A DNA stretch of 64,000 bases from Mycobacterium rhizamassiliense. Lineage in GTDB: Bacteria; Actinomycetota; Actinomycetes; Mycobacteriales; Mycobacteriaceae. The position numbers were made by a program, and so were the translations under genes. Below, in pieces: positions 42,018-51,340 of the stretch. The notes under the pieces were generated by a model, which did no database searches, was not told the DNA's origin, and was given only the letters and a program-made list of their open reading frames with translations. The stretch covers positions 2,714,315 to 2,778,314 of the forward strand of contig NZ_LT721901.1 in assembly GCF_900157375.1 (NCBI RefSeq), given 5' to 3'. How positions within the stretch are numbered: the stretch's first letter is position 1; every line of letters begins with the position of its first letter.

Positions 42018-42584
42018 ATGCCCGGAATCACCGACAAGTTCACCGGCGAACCTGTCCTGAAGGTCCAACGGCTCGGTCACGGCACCTTGGAGGTCGTCGA
42101 TATCGCCCGGTCACGCCGCTTCTACGAAGAGGTCCTCGGACTGGAAGTGATCCAACCCAGCGCCCGCTCGATGATGATCCGGCTCAACACCAACCACGCC
42201 TACGCGGTGGTGGAGACCGGCAAGGAGAGTTCGATGACGATGCTGGCCCACAATGGCCTCGACGTGGGCAGCGAGGAAGAGGTGTACGCAGCCCACCAGA
42301 GGCTGCTCGCGCTCAAGGACGACTGGGGCCTCAAGACGATCACCGACCCACGACACATGCACGGGGACACGTCGTTCTACTTCACCGACCCGGACGGCAA
42401 CTGGTGGGAGATTGTCGCTGTCCGTGAAAACGGCTATGCCGCTGACTTCTCCGATCCCGAGCGGGATCTCACCGGCCTGCACGAGTTCGACGGTGAGAGC
42501 GGCAATGTGAACTTCAGCCACACCCACGACCCCAACTTCCGGTCGCGCGTCCGTGAGGTTCTTGATACCAAAAGCAAGGCCTAG
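42018..42584 (+). CDS. VOC-family protein (glyoxalase/extradiol-dioxygenase-like)
   Basis: 188 residues. A VOC domain at residues ~15-135: LGHGTLEVVDIARSRRFYEEVLGLEV with His, then TSFYFTDPDGNWWEIVAV with the Glu ligand. One visible domain pair is shorter than the type I extradiol dioxygenases (about 290-310), so it may be a single-domain dioxygenase, an isomerase or a hydrolase-like VOC enzyme. The tail SHTHDPNFRSRVREVL is outside the fold. Fourth gene of the operon. Confidence 0.78.
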   Translation: MPGITDKFTGEPVLKVQRLGHGTLEVVDIARSRRFYEEVLGLEVIQPSARSMMIRLNTNHAYAVVETGKESSMTMLAHNGLDVGSEEEVYAAHQRLLALKDDWGLKTITDPRHMHGDTSFYFTDPDGNWWEIVAVRENGYAADFSDPERDLTGLHEFDGESGNVNFSHTHDPNFRSRVREVLDTKSKA

Positions 42585-42587
42585 CCG

Positions 42588-43418
42588 GTGAGCCGTCTGG
42601 AGGGAAAGGTTGCCGTCGTCACCGGTGCCGGCAAGGGCATCGGGCGGGGAATCGCCCGCAGGTTCGCCCGCGAGGGCGCCAAGGTGGTTATCGCCGAGTT
42701 CGACACCGACGCGGGTAAGCAGGTCGCCTGGGACCTCGGTGCGCTCGGCGGCGAGGGTTTGTTCGTACAGACCGATGTGTCCCGTAAGGGAGACGTCGAA
42801 GACGCGATCGCGGCCGCCCAGGAGTCCTTCGGTGGTTTGGACATCCTTGTCAACAATGCGATTTCGCTGACCCCGGACGTTCCGCTGGAGCGCAAGACCG
42901 ACGAAATGTTCGAGCAAATGCTCGGAGTCGCCCTATGGAGCGTGTGGTGGGGGATGCAGACGGCGTTCCCCGTCATGAAAGCTCACGGTGGTGGACGCAT
43001 CATCAACTTCTATTCGATCGACGCCGACAACGGAAACTGGGTCCACGGTGACTACAACACCGCCAAGGGCGGTGTGCAGGCGCTGACCCGGACGGCCGGA
43101 TTCCAGTGGGCCAGGCACAACATCCTGGTCAACGCAATCGCACCGATCGCCGCATCGGCTGCCTTCGAAGAGATGGTGTCCGCCAACCCTGCACTGCTCG
43201 AGGCGGTTCCGCTGATGATCCCCTGCGGACGGATGGGCGACCCGGAAGACGACATCGCCCCAGTGGCGGCTTTCCTGGCCAGCGACGAGGCACGCTTCAT
43301 CACCGGCGCGACCATCCCGGTCGACGGGGGCCTGCACGTACCGCGGCTAAACACCCGACCACCGGACCCCTCGGTCTTCGACTCACTGCCCGGCAGCGCC
43401 GGGTCGGAAAACAAGTAA
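42588..43418 (+). CDS. SDR oxidoreductase
   Basis: 276 residues from GTG just after the VOC stop. Cofactor loop GAGKGIGRG, NNA in LVNNAISLTP, active site YNTAK (Tyr-x3-Lys), with the Ser in INFYSID, and a GATIPVDGGLH end. Probably the dihydrodiol or hydroxyacyl dehydrogenase partner of the Rieske oxygenase that follows 10 bases on. The SIDADNGNWVHGDYN stretch before the Tyr is unusual but keeps the catalytic residues. Confidence 0.83.
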   Translation: MSRLEGKVAVVTGAGKGIGRGIARRFAREGAKVVIAEFDTDAGKQVAWDLGALGGEGLFVQTDVSRKGDVEDAIAAAQESFGGLDILVNNAISLTPDVPLERKTDEMFEQMLGVALWSVWWGMQTAFPVMKAHGGGRIINFYSIDADNGNWVHGDYNTAKGGVQALTRTAGFQWARHNILVNAIAPIAASAAFEEMVSANPALLEAVPLMIPCGRMGDPEDDIAPVAAFLASDEARFITGATIPVDGGLHVPRLNTRPPDPSVFDSLPGSAGSENK

Positions 43419-43428
43419 GGAGAGCGTC

Positions 43429-44829
43429 GTGACTATCGACGAAGTGAAGCACGCTCGGACCGGACCGGTCCTGGCGGACGGGACCCCGCTGTCAGAGCTG
43501 ATCGACAAGGATTACCGCGAGGTATCGCTGCGCGTCCTCAACGATCCGGAGCTCTACCAGTTGGAGCTCAAACACCTGTTCGCCAAGGCGTGGACGGCCG
43601 TGGCCCATGAGGATGAGATCCCCAACGTCGACGATTACGTCCTGCGGTATGTCGGTGAGGATCAGGTCATCATCAGCCGCGCGGCCGACCGAAGCATCAC
43701 GGCCGCGCTCAATGTGTGCGCGCACCGGGCAGCGAAAGTGTGCCGGTTCGAAGCGGGCAATGCCAAACAGTTCCAGTGCCCCTACCACGGCTGGGTATAC
43801 AAGTCGGACGGCGCCTTTCAGGCGTCTCCCATTGCCCGGGAGACCATGCATGGCCACCTGCGGAGCAAGGACGAGCTGGGCTTGCAGCGCGGGCGGGTCG
43901 AGCTCTACGCTGGCATGGTCTTCGTGACCTTCGACCAGAACGCACCGACGTTGCGCGAGTACCTCGGCCCGATGACCTGGTACTGGGACCTGATGTTCGA
44001 CCGCACCCGAAGCGGGATGACGGTGCTGGGACACCCGCAACGCTTCATCATCCCGGCCAACTGGAAGTGCGCCGCCGAACAGTTCGCCGGAGACATCTTC
44101 CACACCCTGACGCTGCACCGCTCCATGCAGGAGTTCGAGCTGTTGGGACCGGCGGCCGAAGAGCCCGCGATGGCCGGAGTGAGCGCCAGCCACAAAGGCC
44201 ATTTCGTGCGGTGCTTCGACCTCAGAGAAGAGCACTACATCACCGCACTCAAGGGCAAGAACCTGACCGCACTGTCCCCGATAGAACGGCTGCGGCTGGC
44301 GGCACCGCCGGGCATGTCGCCCGACATGGTCGAGGACTTGCCGCAACGATTCGACGAGGGCCAACTGCAGGTGTTGACACAGTTCACCCCGCAGGTGGGC
44401 CAGCTGTTCCCGAACGTCGGCGCATTGGCCATGCCGTTCCAATTCCCCGACGGCACCCCGTCGGCGTTCTTCAGCTGGCGGGTGTGGGTTCCGAAAGGGC
44501 CGGACCACTTCGAGTTGTTCCACTGGAGCCTGGTGGAGCGTGACGCGCCGAAAGAACTCGCGGAATCGATGAACCTGATGACCGCTGCCACGTTCGGGAT
44601 CAGCGGCTTCGTCGAGGCCGACGACACCGACACCTGGCCGATGCAAAGCCAGGCCGCGCGCGGCGCGTTGGGGCGCCGGCAGAAGCTTCGCTATCAGGCG
44701 ATCACCGGCGAGAACAAGCCCGCCGACTGGCCCGGTCCCGGACAGGTCTACGCAGGGTTCCCGAAAGATGACACGCAGTGGAACTTCTGGCTGCGCTACA
44801 GCGAGTTCATGGAAGGGAGACCGTGGTGA
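43429..44829 (+). CDS. ring-hydroxylating Rieske oxygenase, alpha subunit
   Basis: 466 residues. Rieske ligands C97-x-H99 and C117-x2-H120 (CAHRA ... CPYHGW). Catalytic site D222-x2-H225-x4-H230 in EQFAGDIFHTLTLH, with Gln in place of the usual Asn before the site. RLMD-like third-ligand region is in EADDTDTWPMQSQ. Same length as the alpha subunit at 23819 but clearly diverged. It needs a ferredoxin and reductase, none of which are in this operon. Beta subunit follows with an overlap. Confidence 0.92.
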   Translation: MTIDEVKHARTGPVLADGTPLSELIDKDYREVSLRVLNDPELYQLELKHLFAKAWTAVAHEDEIPNVDDYVLRYVGEDQVIISRAADRSITAALNVCAHRAAKVCRFEAGNAKQFQCPYHGWVYKSDGAFQASPIARETMHGHLRSKDELGLQRGRVELYAGMVFVTFDQNAPTLREYLGPMTWYWDLMFDRTRSGMTVLGHPQRFIIPANWKCAAEQFAGDIFHTLTLHRSMQEFELLGPAAEEPAMAGVSASHKGHFVRCFDLREEHYITALKGKNLTALSPIERLRLAAPPGMSPDMVEDLPQRFDEGQLQVLTQFTPQVGQLFPNVGALAMPFQFPDGTPSAFFSWRVWVPKGPDHFELFHWSLVERDAPKELAESMNLMTAATFGISGFVEADDTDTWPMQSQAARGALGRRQKLRYQAITGENKPADWPGPGQVYAGFPKDDTQWNFWLRYSEFMEGRPW

Positions 44830-45422
44830 CTGCCGAAGCCACACCGGACATCGATATCCAATCCGGCGTCACAGCCCAGTCGGGTGTCAGCTATCCGACA
44901 CCGCGCGGGGCACGGGTCCCGGTGACCGACCCGCGTCATTTCGAGATCGTTGGGTTCCTGGAAGACGAGTCCGCACTGCTGGACTCCGACGACCTGACCG
45001 CCTGGTTGGGTCTGCTTGCGCCCGACATCATCTATCGCGCACCGGTCCGGACTACGCGTGATCACCGCACCCGGGGCGTGTACGAGGCGGACATGTTCCA
45101 CTTCAATGAGAACATCATGACCCTGATGTTGAAGATCATGCGCATGACCCAAACCGACAGCGCCTGGTCGGAGAATCCGCTGTCCCGAACGCAGCGAATT
45201 GTGCACAAGATCCGGGCGTATGAGACCGATACGCCCAACGAATACCAGGTATACAGCTCGATCCTGCTGCTGCGGTCCCGCTACGACGATCCCGCGCTGG
45301 ATTTCCTTCCGGCCCGGCGAGTGGACACCATCCGGGTAGGCGACGAGTGGAAGATCGCTTCGCGCACGCTCTATTTCGAGCAGGCCACCCTTGGCGTGCA
45401 GAACCTCGCGATCTATCTGTGA
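44826..45422 (+). CDS. ring-hydroxylating oxygenase, beta subunit
   Basis: 198 residues from GTG inside the alpha stop (gGTGA). NTF2-like fold with DESALLDSDDLTAWLGLLAPDIIYRAPVRTTR, FHFNENIMTLMLKI, PLSRTQRIVHKIRAYET and GDEWKIASRTLYFEQATLGVQNLAIYL, matching dioxygenase beta subunits. The first 35 residues are an extra N-terminal extension. An in-frame ATG at 44778 lies inside the alpha gene and is not needed. Confidence 0.9.
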   Translation: MTAEATPDIDIQSGVTAQSGVSYPTPRGARVPVTDPRHFEIVGFLEDESALLDSDDLTAWLGLLAPDIIYRAPVRTTRDHRTRGVYEADMFHFNENIMTLMLKIMRMTQTDSAWSENPLSRTQRIVHKIRAYETDTPNEYQVYSSILLLRSRYDDPALDFLPARRVDTIRVGDEWKIASRTLYFEQATLGVQNLAIYL

Positions 45423-45991
45423 GCAACGGACGCGAATTATCTTCTGCGGCAGAGATTCCTGGCTATACGGCAGGCACGTGGGCGATCGATCCCGACCGGT
45501 CCACGCTGAGGTTCTCGGTCAAGCATCTGGGCGTACAGACCGTGCGCGGAACACTGTGGGTTGAGGGACAGATCGTGGTCGCCGACGACCCCGCGCATTC
45601 CGGGGTCGAGGCAATGGTCGACCTCGGCTCCGTCGACACGAAAAGCAAGGGGCGCGATAAGGCCATCCGGTCGGCAAGGCTGCTGGATGTGGCGAACCAC
45701 CCGACGGCCGCCTACCATTCGACCGCAACGGCGCCCGATGCCGCTGCGGATCAGCGGGCGTTCGTGTTGGACGGGGAATTGTCCTTCCTGGGTATCACTC
45801 GGCCGGTGCCACTGCGCATTCAGGTCGAGCTGTTCGTCAGCGACGGAGGCCGGCCGAGGCCGATCGTCTCCGGAAAGGGGCAGTTCATCCGCAGCGACTT
45901 CGGGTTGGTCTATCGCGTACGCCCGCGGTTCCTCGACCGGGCCATCGGGCAGATGGTCAGCGTCGACGTCCGACTGGAGGGGTCAGCATGA
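45419..45991 (+). CDS. YceI-family lipid/isoprenoid-binding protein
   Basis: 190 residues from GTG in the beta-subunit stop. YceI lipocalin-like fold: GTWAIDPDRSTLRFSVKHLGVQTVRGTLWVEGQIVVAD, SVDTKSKGRDKAIRSARLLDVANHPTA, GELSFLGITRPVPLRI and SDFGLVYRVRPRFLDRAIG. No signal peptide is seen, so probably cytoplasmic. It may bind a hydrophobic substrate or intermediate of the pathway; its place inside a catabolic operon, coupled on both sides, is notable. Confidence 0.85.
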   Translation: MSNGRELSSAAEIPGYTAGTWAIDPDRSTLRFSVKHLGVQTVRGTLWVEGQIVVADDPAHSGVEAMVDLGSVDTKSKGRDKAIRSARLLDVANHPTAAYHSTATAPDAAADQRAFVLDGELSFLGITRPVPLRIQVELFVSDGGRPRPIVSGKGQFIRSDFGLVYRVRPRFLDRAIGQMVSVDVRLEGSA

Positions 45992-46827
45992 AGATTGCAC
46001 GAATTCGCTTACAAGGCAATGATGCGTGGGCGGTGGTCGACGTAAACGCTGGCACGGTGCAGCCTATTTCCGGAGAAATCGGCGATTGGGGGCCCGCCGC
46101 ATCCGAGGGCCGGCAGACCTTCGAGGTCGCCGGGCCGTCGGTGGCGCTCACGGACGTGCGTCTGCTGCCGCCCATCACTCCGACCTCCACGATCCTCGGA
46201 GTGGGCATGAACTACTGGACGCACCTGGAAAAGCTCGGCGTCACCGAAAGGCCGCCAAGCACAGTGGGTTTCATCAAACCGCAGGTGGCAATCATCGGTC
46301 ATGACGACGAGCTCGCCAATCCCGCCATCACGGACCAGTTGGACTTCGAAGTTGAGCTGGTGGCGGTGATGGCGCGAGCCGCGAGCAAGCCTGACGGGCA
46401 CCTGACCGACGCCGTCCTCGGGTACACCGTCGGCAACGACGTGAGTGCGCGGGATGCGCCGTCGCCCATGGGCGGGCTGGACCTGTTCACGATGAAGGCG
46501 CTCACCGGAGCGACCCCGGTGGGGCCGTGGATCACTACCAAGGACGAGTTCGGCGGATCGGGCCAGATCGATGTCGGGATCTCTTTGCGCGTCAACGGTG
46601 AAGAGCGTCAACATGATCGGACGGCGAAGATGATCTGGAGTCTTGACGAATGTCTCGACTATGTCGTTGCGAGGGTAGCGCTGAGGCCCGGCGACATCGT
46701 GTTCACCGGCACCACGAACGGTGTCGGCATGGAGGACGGCCGGTTCCTCCGGCAAGGCGATGTGGTGGAGGCTGAGATCGAAGGGATCGGGGTGCTGCGC
46801 AATGTCGTTGGTGCGAAGCGGTCGTAA
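45988..46827 (+). CDS. fumarylacetoacetate hydrolase (FAH) family hydrolase
   Basis: 279 residues, starting in the yceI stop. FAH fold with metal-binding Glu residues in QLDFEVELVAVM and the conserved GYTVGNDVSARD, plus KTMIWSLDECLDYV-like and RPGDIVFTGTTNGVGM ends. Such enzymes hydrolyse or decarboxylate acylpyruvates or ring-fission products. Last gene of the operon; it stops 3 bases from the convergent tetR. Related to the FAH at 51341. Confidence 0.87.
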   Translation: MKIARIRLQGNDAWAVVDVNAGTVQPISGEIGDWGPAASEGRQTFEVAGPSVALTDVRLLPPITPTSTILGVGMNYWTHLEKLGVTERPPSTVGFIKPQVAIIGHDDELANPAITDQLDFEVELVAVMARAASKPDGHLTDAVLGYTVGNDVSARDAPSPMGGLDLFTMKALTGATPVGPWITTKDEFGGSGQIDVGISLRVNGEERQHDRTAKMIWSLDECLDYVVARVALRPGDIVFTGTTNGVGMEDGRFLRQGDVVEAEIEGIGVLRNVVGAKRS

Positions 46828-46830
46828 CTG

Positions 46831-47433
46831 TCAGCTCGCGGCCTTGCGGCCGGCCCTGGATCGGACTTTCTTCGGTTCCAGCCCTGCTGCACCCCCGAGA
46901 GCGACGAGCAGATCACGCAGTTCGGAATAGTCCTTGGCGGGCATGAAGTAATGCGAAAAAGCTATCCGCACTACAAGATCCACGATTTCTTCGTGCGTCG
47001 CCAATCCGAGCCGGATCGCCGGACTATCGGCGAGTGCCGGCTCCAATTCGTCACGCAGAACGGCGGACAACTGGGGTGTCACCTGCTTGATGTAGTCGAT
47101 CACGAAACCCGGTTCGAGTTGTCCCAGTTGGACAGTCGCCGGGTTCTCCTGCCAGTAGCGCAACATGACGTCGAGGACTACGCGAAGGCGATCCGCCGGA
47201 TCGGGCTGCTCCGTGATTTCGCTCTGCAACACCCCGCGCAACCTCATGACGAAGTGATCCCCGAGCGCCTCGAGCAGGTCTTCCTTGTTCTTGAAGTATC
47301 GGTAAAGCGTGCCGCCCGATACCCCAGCCTCGGCCGCGATGTCGCTCATTGCCAGCTTCTTCGGACCCTGACGCGCGAGGGCGCGCAAGGCTCCGTTGAA
47401 TATCTTCGCCTCGGTGGTCGCCCTGGTAGCCAC
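46831..47433 (-). CDS. TetR-family transcriptional regulator
   Basis: 200 residues from GTG with AAAGGAAGG upstream. N-terminal helix-turn-helix MSDIAAEAGVSGGTLYRYFKNKEDLLEAL, then a helical ligand domain with VLDVMLRYWQENP and an FMPAKDYSELRDLL tail ending in basic residues (KKVRSRAGRKAA). It is divergent from the LigB-Rieske operon at 47660 and convergent with the FAH gene, and is the natural candidate to regulate the former. Confidence 0.88.
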   Translation of the reverse strand: MATRATTEAKIFNGALRALARQGPKKLAMSDIAAEAGVSGGTLYRYFKNKEDLLEALGDHFVMRLRGVLQSEITEQPDPADRLRVVLDVMLRYWQENPATVQLGQLEPGFVIDYIKQVTPQLSAVLRDELEPALADSPAIRLGLATHEEIVDLVVRIAFSHYFMPAKDYSELRDLLVALGGAAGLEPKKVRSRAGRKAAS

Positions 47434-47659
47434 GATATGGCCTTCCTTTCTGGAGCTCCGTCGTTCGGCTCGACAGACCTGCTCGTTAGCAACAATGGTA
47501 ATGCAATCCCTTCAATCGAACATTTGATAGAACATGTGTAATATTAGTACAATTCATTCATTAGATTCGACCCTCGCACATCGAACCTTGGGCGGAGCGG
47601 AATCCTGTCCCGCACTGAGGCGCAGGGCTTGAACAGCGATCGAGGAGGATCACCGAACC
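47434..47659. promoter_or_regulatory. divergent promoter region between tetR and the LigB operon
   Basis: 226 bases with a strongly AT-rich centre (about 47510-47565) holding two GAACAT copies 14 bp apart and the palindrome TAATATTA (47540 region). A TetR operator and promoters for both directions are expected here; the exact site is not resolved by eye. Confidence 0.4.
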
Positions 47660-48736
47660 ATGGGTGCTGTACTGGCTGTAGGTGCCACACATTTCCCGCC
47701 GCTGGCGCTGCCCGACGAGCGAATGGCCGACGTATTCCGTTGGGCGCTGAGGGATCCTGAGCTGCCGGAGGAGAGGCGCGACCCAGCCGCCCTGTCGAGT
47801 CTGCTTGTGCGCGAACTGGGCGACGACAACGGCCTGGCCGCGGCGGCAGCCCACCGCGAAGAACTGCGACAGAACTTTCAGCGGGTGCGCGACGCGCTCG
47901 ACGACTTCGCCCCTGATGTCGTGCTGATCTGGGGTGACGATCAGTACGAGTTGTTCCATGAGGACTGCGTGCCGCCGTTCGCGGTATGTGCTTTCGACGA
48001 CCTGGAAACGCAGCTGTGGCAACGGCCGTTCTACAAGGGCCGGCCGAATGCTTGGGGGGAGCCAGAAGACACGCCGTACCCGATCAAGGGCGCGGCCCGG
48101 GCCGGCAAGAAACTCACCACCGAATTGCTAAGCCGCGGCTTCGATATCGCCTATAGCTACCAGCCGCTGCCCGACCGGCCGATGCCGGCCGCGTTTGCGA
48201 ACACGTTGCGCTACCTCGACTGGGCCGGTGACGGCTTCCCATATGCGTCGTTGTTCTTTTCCCTCAACTGCTACGGCCGCCGATTGGTCAAACACAAGGG
48301 TGGCTTGGCCTATCTGAGCAGCATGCCCAAGGACATATCCGAACTGGACCCGCCGGCACCCGCGCCGGCCCGCTGCTTCGACCTCGGCGCGGCGGTGGCC
48401 GAGATCTGCCTGCAGAGCAAATCACGGGTGGCCCTGGTCGCCTCGTCGAGCTGGTCACACGCCTTCCTTAACGAGGCGAGCCACTTCCTGCTACCGGACA
48501 CGACCCGGGACCGGGAGCTGTTCGCGCAGCTCAACGGTGACAAACCGGCCGCCTGGCGCGATGTGACCCTTGGGGAGGTCGAGCAGGCCGGGCAACACGA
48601 GATGCTGAACTGGTTCTGCCTTGCCGGCGCGGTCGACTATCTCGGCGTTCGTCCCGAGTGGATGAAGATAATCGAAACCGATCTGTTCACCTCGAACAAG
48701 GTTTTCGGCGTCTACCAGGCGGCAGGACGCAACTGA
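47660..48736 (+). CDS. LigB-type (class III) extradiol ring-cleavage dioxygenase
   Basis: 358 residues with GAGGAGGA upstream. Same length as the paralog at 957. GATHFPPLALPD with early His11, a shared AAAAHREELRQNF segment, VLIWGDDQYELF, SFDIAYSY-like and ALVASSSWSHAFLNE segments carry the candidate iron ligands. It would cleave a catechol produced by the downstream Rieske oxygenase and SDR. First gene of a seven-gene plus-strand operon. Confidence 0.87.
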   Translation: MGAVLAVGATHFPPLALPDERMADVFRWALRDPELPEERRDPAALSSLLVRELGDDNGLAAAAAHREELRQNFQRVRDALDDFAPDVVLIWGDDQYELFHEDCVPPFAVCAFDDLETQLWQRPFYKGRPNAWGEPEDTPYPIKGAARAGKKLTTELLSRGFDIAYSYQPLPDRPMPAAFANTLRYLDWAGDGFPYASLFFSLNCYGRRLVKHKGGLAYLSSMPKDISELDPPAPAPARCFDLGAAVAEICLQSKSRVALVASSSWSHAFLNEASHFLLPDTTRDRELFAQLNGDKPAAWRDVTLGEVEQAGQHEMLNWFCLAGAVDYLGVRPEWMKIIETDLFTSNKVFGVYQAAGRN

Positions 48737-48737
48737 G

Positions 48738-49496
48738 ATGGGCGCCTTCACCGGAAAGTGTGTCATCGTCACCGGTGCCGCGGGCGGTATCGGGACGGCG
48801 CTGAGTGAGCGATTCGCCACGGCGGGCGCATCGCTGGTGCTGGCCGACACCAACGACGAAGGCCTGGCCAAACTGGCCGCCAAGCTCGAGGGCGATCACA
48901 CCGCGCCGGTCATCACCAGCGTCGGTGACCTGAGCACCCGGGAAGCAGCCGAACAGATGGTGCGACAGGCGGTCTCGGTCTTCGGTCGCCTCGACGTGCT
49001 GGTCAACAACGCCGGCGGCGGCGTCATCCGGCCGACGCTCAGCCACACCGAGGAAACCCTGCAGGCCACCATCAACCGCAACCTGTGGTCGGCTCTGCGA
49101 TCGACGCTGGCCGCGCTCCCGGTGATGCTCGAGGCCGGCAAGGGCCGGGTGATCTTCATCGGCGCCGATTCGGTGCGCAACGGCCTTGAGGACCATGCGA
49201 TGTACAACGCCGCCAAGGGTGGCGTGCACGCGGTGGCCGGCAGCCTTTCCCGCGAATTCGGCAAGCAGGGTGTGACTTTCAACGTGGTGGCGCCTCCGGC
49301 TGTCCGATCGCCCGAATTCGAGCGCTTCCTGCGGGAGCAGCCCGAACTGACCCAGCGCTTCGTCTCCCAGATCCCGATGGGCCGGCCCGCGGAGATGAGT
49401 GAGGTCGCCGCTCTCGTCGAGTTTCTCGCCGGCGATGAGGCGGGATTCATCAACGGTCAGGTGGTCGGCGTGAATGGGGGGTCGACGCTCGCATGA
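48738..49496 (+). CDS. SDR oxidoreductase (dihydrodiol or hydroxyacyl dehydrogenase)
   Basis: 252 residues one base after the LigB stop. Cofactor loop GAAGGIGTA, LVNNAGGG, active site YNAAKGG with Ser in FIGADSV region, and a C-terminal GQVVGVNGGSTLA. An Asp at the end of the second strand (LADTNDE) indicates NAD. It would make the catechol from the dihydrodiol of the coupled Rieske oxygenase; a role on a beta-hydroxyacyl-CoA (BadH type) is the alternative given the CoA genes downstream. Confidence 0.83.
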   Translation: MGAFTGKCVIVTGAAGGIGTALSERFATAGASLVLADTNDEGLAKLAAKLEGDHTAPVITSVGDLSTREAAEQMVRQAVSVFGRLDVLVNNAGGGVIRPTLSHTEETLQATINRNLWSALRSTLAALPVMLEAGKGRVIFIGADSVRNGLEDHAMYNAAKGGVHAVAGSLSREFGKQGVTFNVVAPPAVRSPEFERFLREQPELTQRFVSQIPMGRPAEMSEVAALVEFLAGDEAGFINGQVVGVNGGSTLA

Positions 49497-50779
49497 CCGG
49501 CAACGGATACAAGGATCTGGTCGTCGAAACCCCGGGTGTGGATTTCCGGGTACATCGATCGGTCTTCACCGACGAGCAACATCTGAAACGCGAACAGAAG
49601 ACCATCTTCGCCAGTAAGTGGCTCTACGTGGGTCACGCCAGCGAGGTGGCTCGGCCGGGTGACTTTGTCACGCGAACCGTGGTCGGCGAGCGGCTGATCA
49701 TGTGCCGGGACAGCACCGGTGAGCTGCGGGTCTTCTTCAACACCTGCCGTCACCGTGGTGCGCTAGTCTGTCGCGAGCCCAAGGGAAATGCCGAGCGATT
49801 CCGCTGCCTGTATCACGCGTGGACGTACAAGAACTCAGGCGAGCTAATCGGTGTCGCCGAGCGCGCGTCGTTCCCGCCCAGTTTCGACCCCGCGAACTTC
49901 GGCCTGGATTCGCCCAGGTTTGAGGTGTACCGGGACTTCGTCTTCGCCACGTTCAACCGTGACGCCCAGCCGCTGCGCGACTACCTCGCTCCGGTGCTGC
50001 CGTACCTGGATTCCATTATCGACCAATCGCTGACCGGGCAGATGGAAGTGGTCGAAGGAACACATATCTACCGGATGGGCGGCAACTGGAAGCTCATCGT
50101 CGAAAACAGTCTCGACGGCTACCACGGCATGCCGGTGCACAAGACGTATTTCGCCTACCTCAACAGCCGGGGCTACGACCTCAGCGGAGGCTTGGACGGA
50201 GTTGGTCTGAGCCTGGGCAACGGACACGTAATGATGCGCTACAAGGCGCCTTTCGGCCGCTCGGTCGCCAAACCTGTACCTGTGATGAGTGAGCAGGCCC
50301 AGCAGCGGGTCCACACTATCGCCGCGGCGCTGGTGGACAAGTTCGGCGAGGAAACCGCCGAACTCGTGGGGCAGACGTTCAAGAACATGTTGATCTACCC
50401 CAACCTTTTGATCATCGACGGCGCGTCGCTGCAGTTGCGGGTGCTCGACCCGGTCGCCGTAGACCACACCGATGTCACGGCCTGGTGCCTGGCCCCCGTC
50501 GGCGAGGACCCAGAACTGCGCAAGCACCGCATTCAGGGGTATCTGGAATTCCTGGGGCCGGGTGGTTTCGCGACGCCGGACGACAACGAGGTCATCGAAG
50601 CCTGCCAGGAAGCCTACGGACACGTGCGCGGCACGGAGTGGAACATCGTCTGCAAGGGAATGGGGAAGGACGTTCCGAGCATGACCGACGAAGAGCAGAT
50701 GCGTGGTTTTTGGCGTCAGTGGCAGAAGGACCTGGTCGGGACCGATGAGGTCGCGATGTCCGGGGCCAAGCAGTCATGA
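49493..50779 (+). CDS. ring-hydroxylating Rieske oxygenase, alpha subunit
   Basis: 428 residues, overlapping the SDR stop by 4 bases. Rieske ligands C85-x-H87 and C105-x2-H108 (CRHRG ... CLYHAW). Catalytic site D208-x2-H211-x4-H216 in ENSLDGYHGMPVH. The N-terminus (DFRVHRSVFTDEQHLKREQ) resembles the partial alpha subunit at the left window edge, which links the two modules. Its substrate is not predictable, though the benzoate/salicylate-type group is close in length. Confidence 0.92.
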   Translation: MTGNGYKDLVVETPGVDFRVHRSVFTDEQHLKREQKTIFASKWLYVGHASEVARPGDFVTRTVVGERLIMCRDSTGELRVFFNTCRHRGALVCREPKGNAERFRCLYHAWTYKNSGELIGVAERASFPPSFDPANFGLDSPRFEVYRDFVFATFNRDAQPLRDYLAPVLPYLDSIIDQSLTGQMEVVEGTHIYRMGGNWKLIVENSLDGYHGMPVHKTYFAYLNSRGYDLSGGLDGVGLSLGNGHVMMRYKAPFGRSVAKPVPVMSEQAQQRVHTIAAALVDKFGEETAELVGQTFKNMLIYPNLLIIDGASLQLRVLDPVAVDHTDVTAWCLAPVGEDPELRKHRIQGYLEFLGPGGFATPDDNEVIEACQEAYGHVRGTEWNIVCKGMGKDVPSMTDEEQMRGFWRQWQKDLVGTDEVAMSGAKQS

Positions 50780-51297
50780 CCGAGACAGGGTCTACCCACT
50801 CGACCGCTGTCGACCGCGACACCGCGAACGAAGTGGAATCGTTCCTGTATCACGAGGCCGAGTTACTGGATGCCTGGAAGCTGCCGGAATGGTTGAAGCT
50901 GCTGACCGAGGACTGTTCATACCTCGTTCCGTCCACGGACGCAATCGATTCCACCACTCCCGACAAGACCGTCTTCATCATCGCCGACTCCTACTCGCAG
51001 ATTGTGGGAAGGGTGGAACGCCTAGAAAGCGAGATGGCCTTCGTCGAGCGACCACGCTCGCGCACCCGCCGGTTAATCACCAACGTGCGCGTCCACGACA
51101 ACGGCGCGAACGGCTTCGAGGTGTTCTCGAACTTCGCCGTCTACCGGTACCGGCGCGGTGCCTCGCACCTGTTCACCGGTGAGTACCGCCATGTGCTGGT
51201 ACGGGCCGCGGACGGCGGCTTCCGCATCCGAGAGCGCCGGGCCACGCTGGACTGCGAGGAACTGCGGCCGCAGGGAAAGGTCAGCTTCATTCTGTGA
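50776..51297 (+). CDS. ring-hydroxylating oxygenase, beta subunit
   Basis: 173 residues, starting in the alpha stop. NTF2-like fold: EVESFLYHEAELLDAWKLPEWLKLLTEDCSYLVPSTDA, then ERPRSRTRRLITNVRVHD and GGFRIRERRATLDCEELRPQGKVSFIL, the standard C-terminus. Shorter N-terminus than the other two beta subunits in the window. Confidence 0.92.
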   Translation: MTETGSTHSTAVDRDTANEVESFLYHEAELLDAWKLPEWLKLLTEDCSYLVPSTDAIDSTTPDKTVFIIADSYSQIVGRVERLESEMAFVERPRSRTRRLITNVRVHDNGANGFEVFSNFAVYRYRRGASHLFTGEYRHVLVRAADGGFRIRERRATLDCEELRPQGKVSFIL

Positions 51298-51340
51298 AGA
51301 CCCAAATCGATCGGCCAATCGGCCGCGGAGGTGAATCCTG

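Noticed and set aside
43492..44844. 450-codon minus-strand frame opposite a Rieske alpha subunit
   Set aside because: Shadow of a well-supported oxygenase; no motif of its own.
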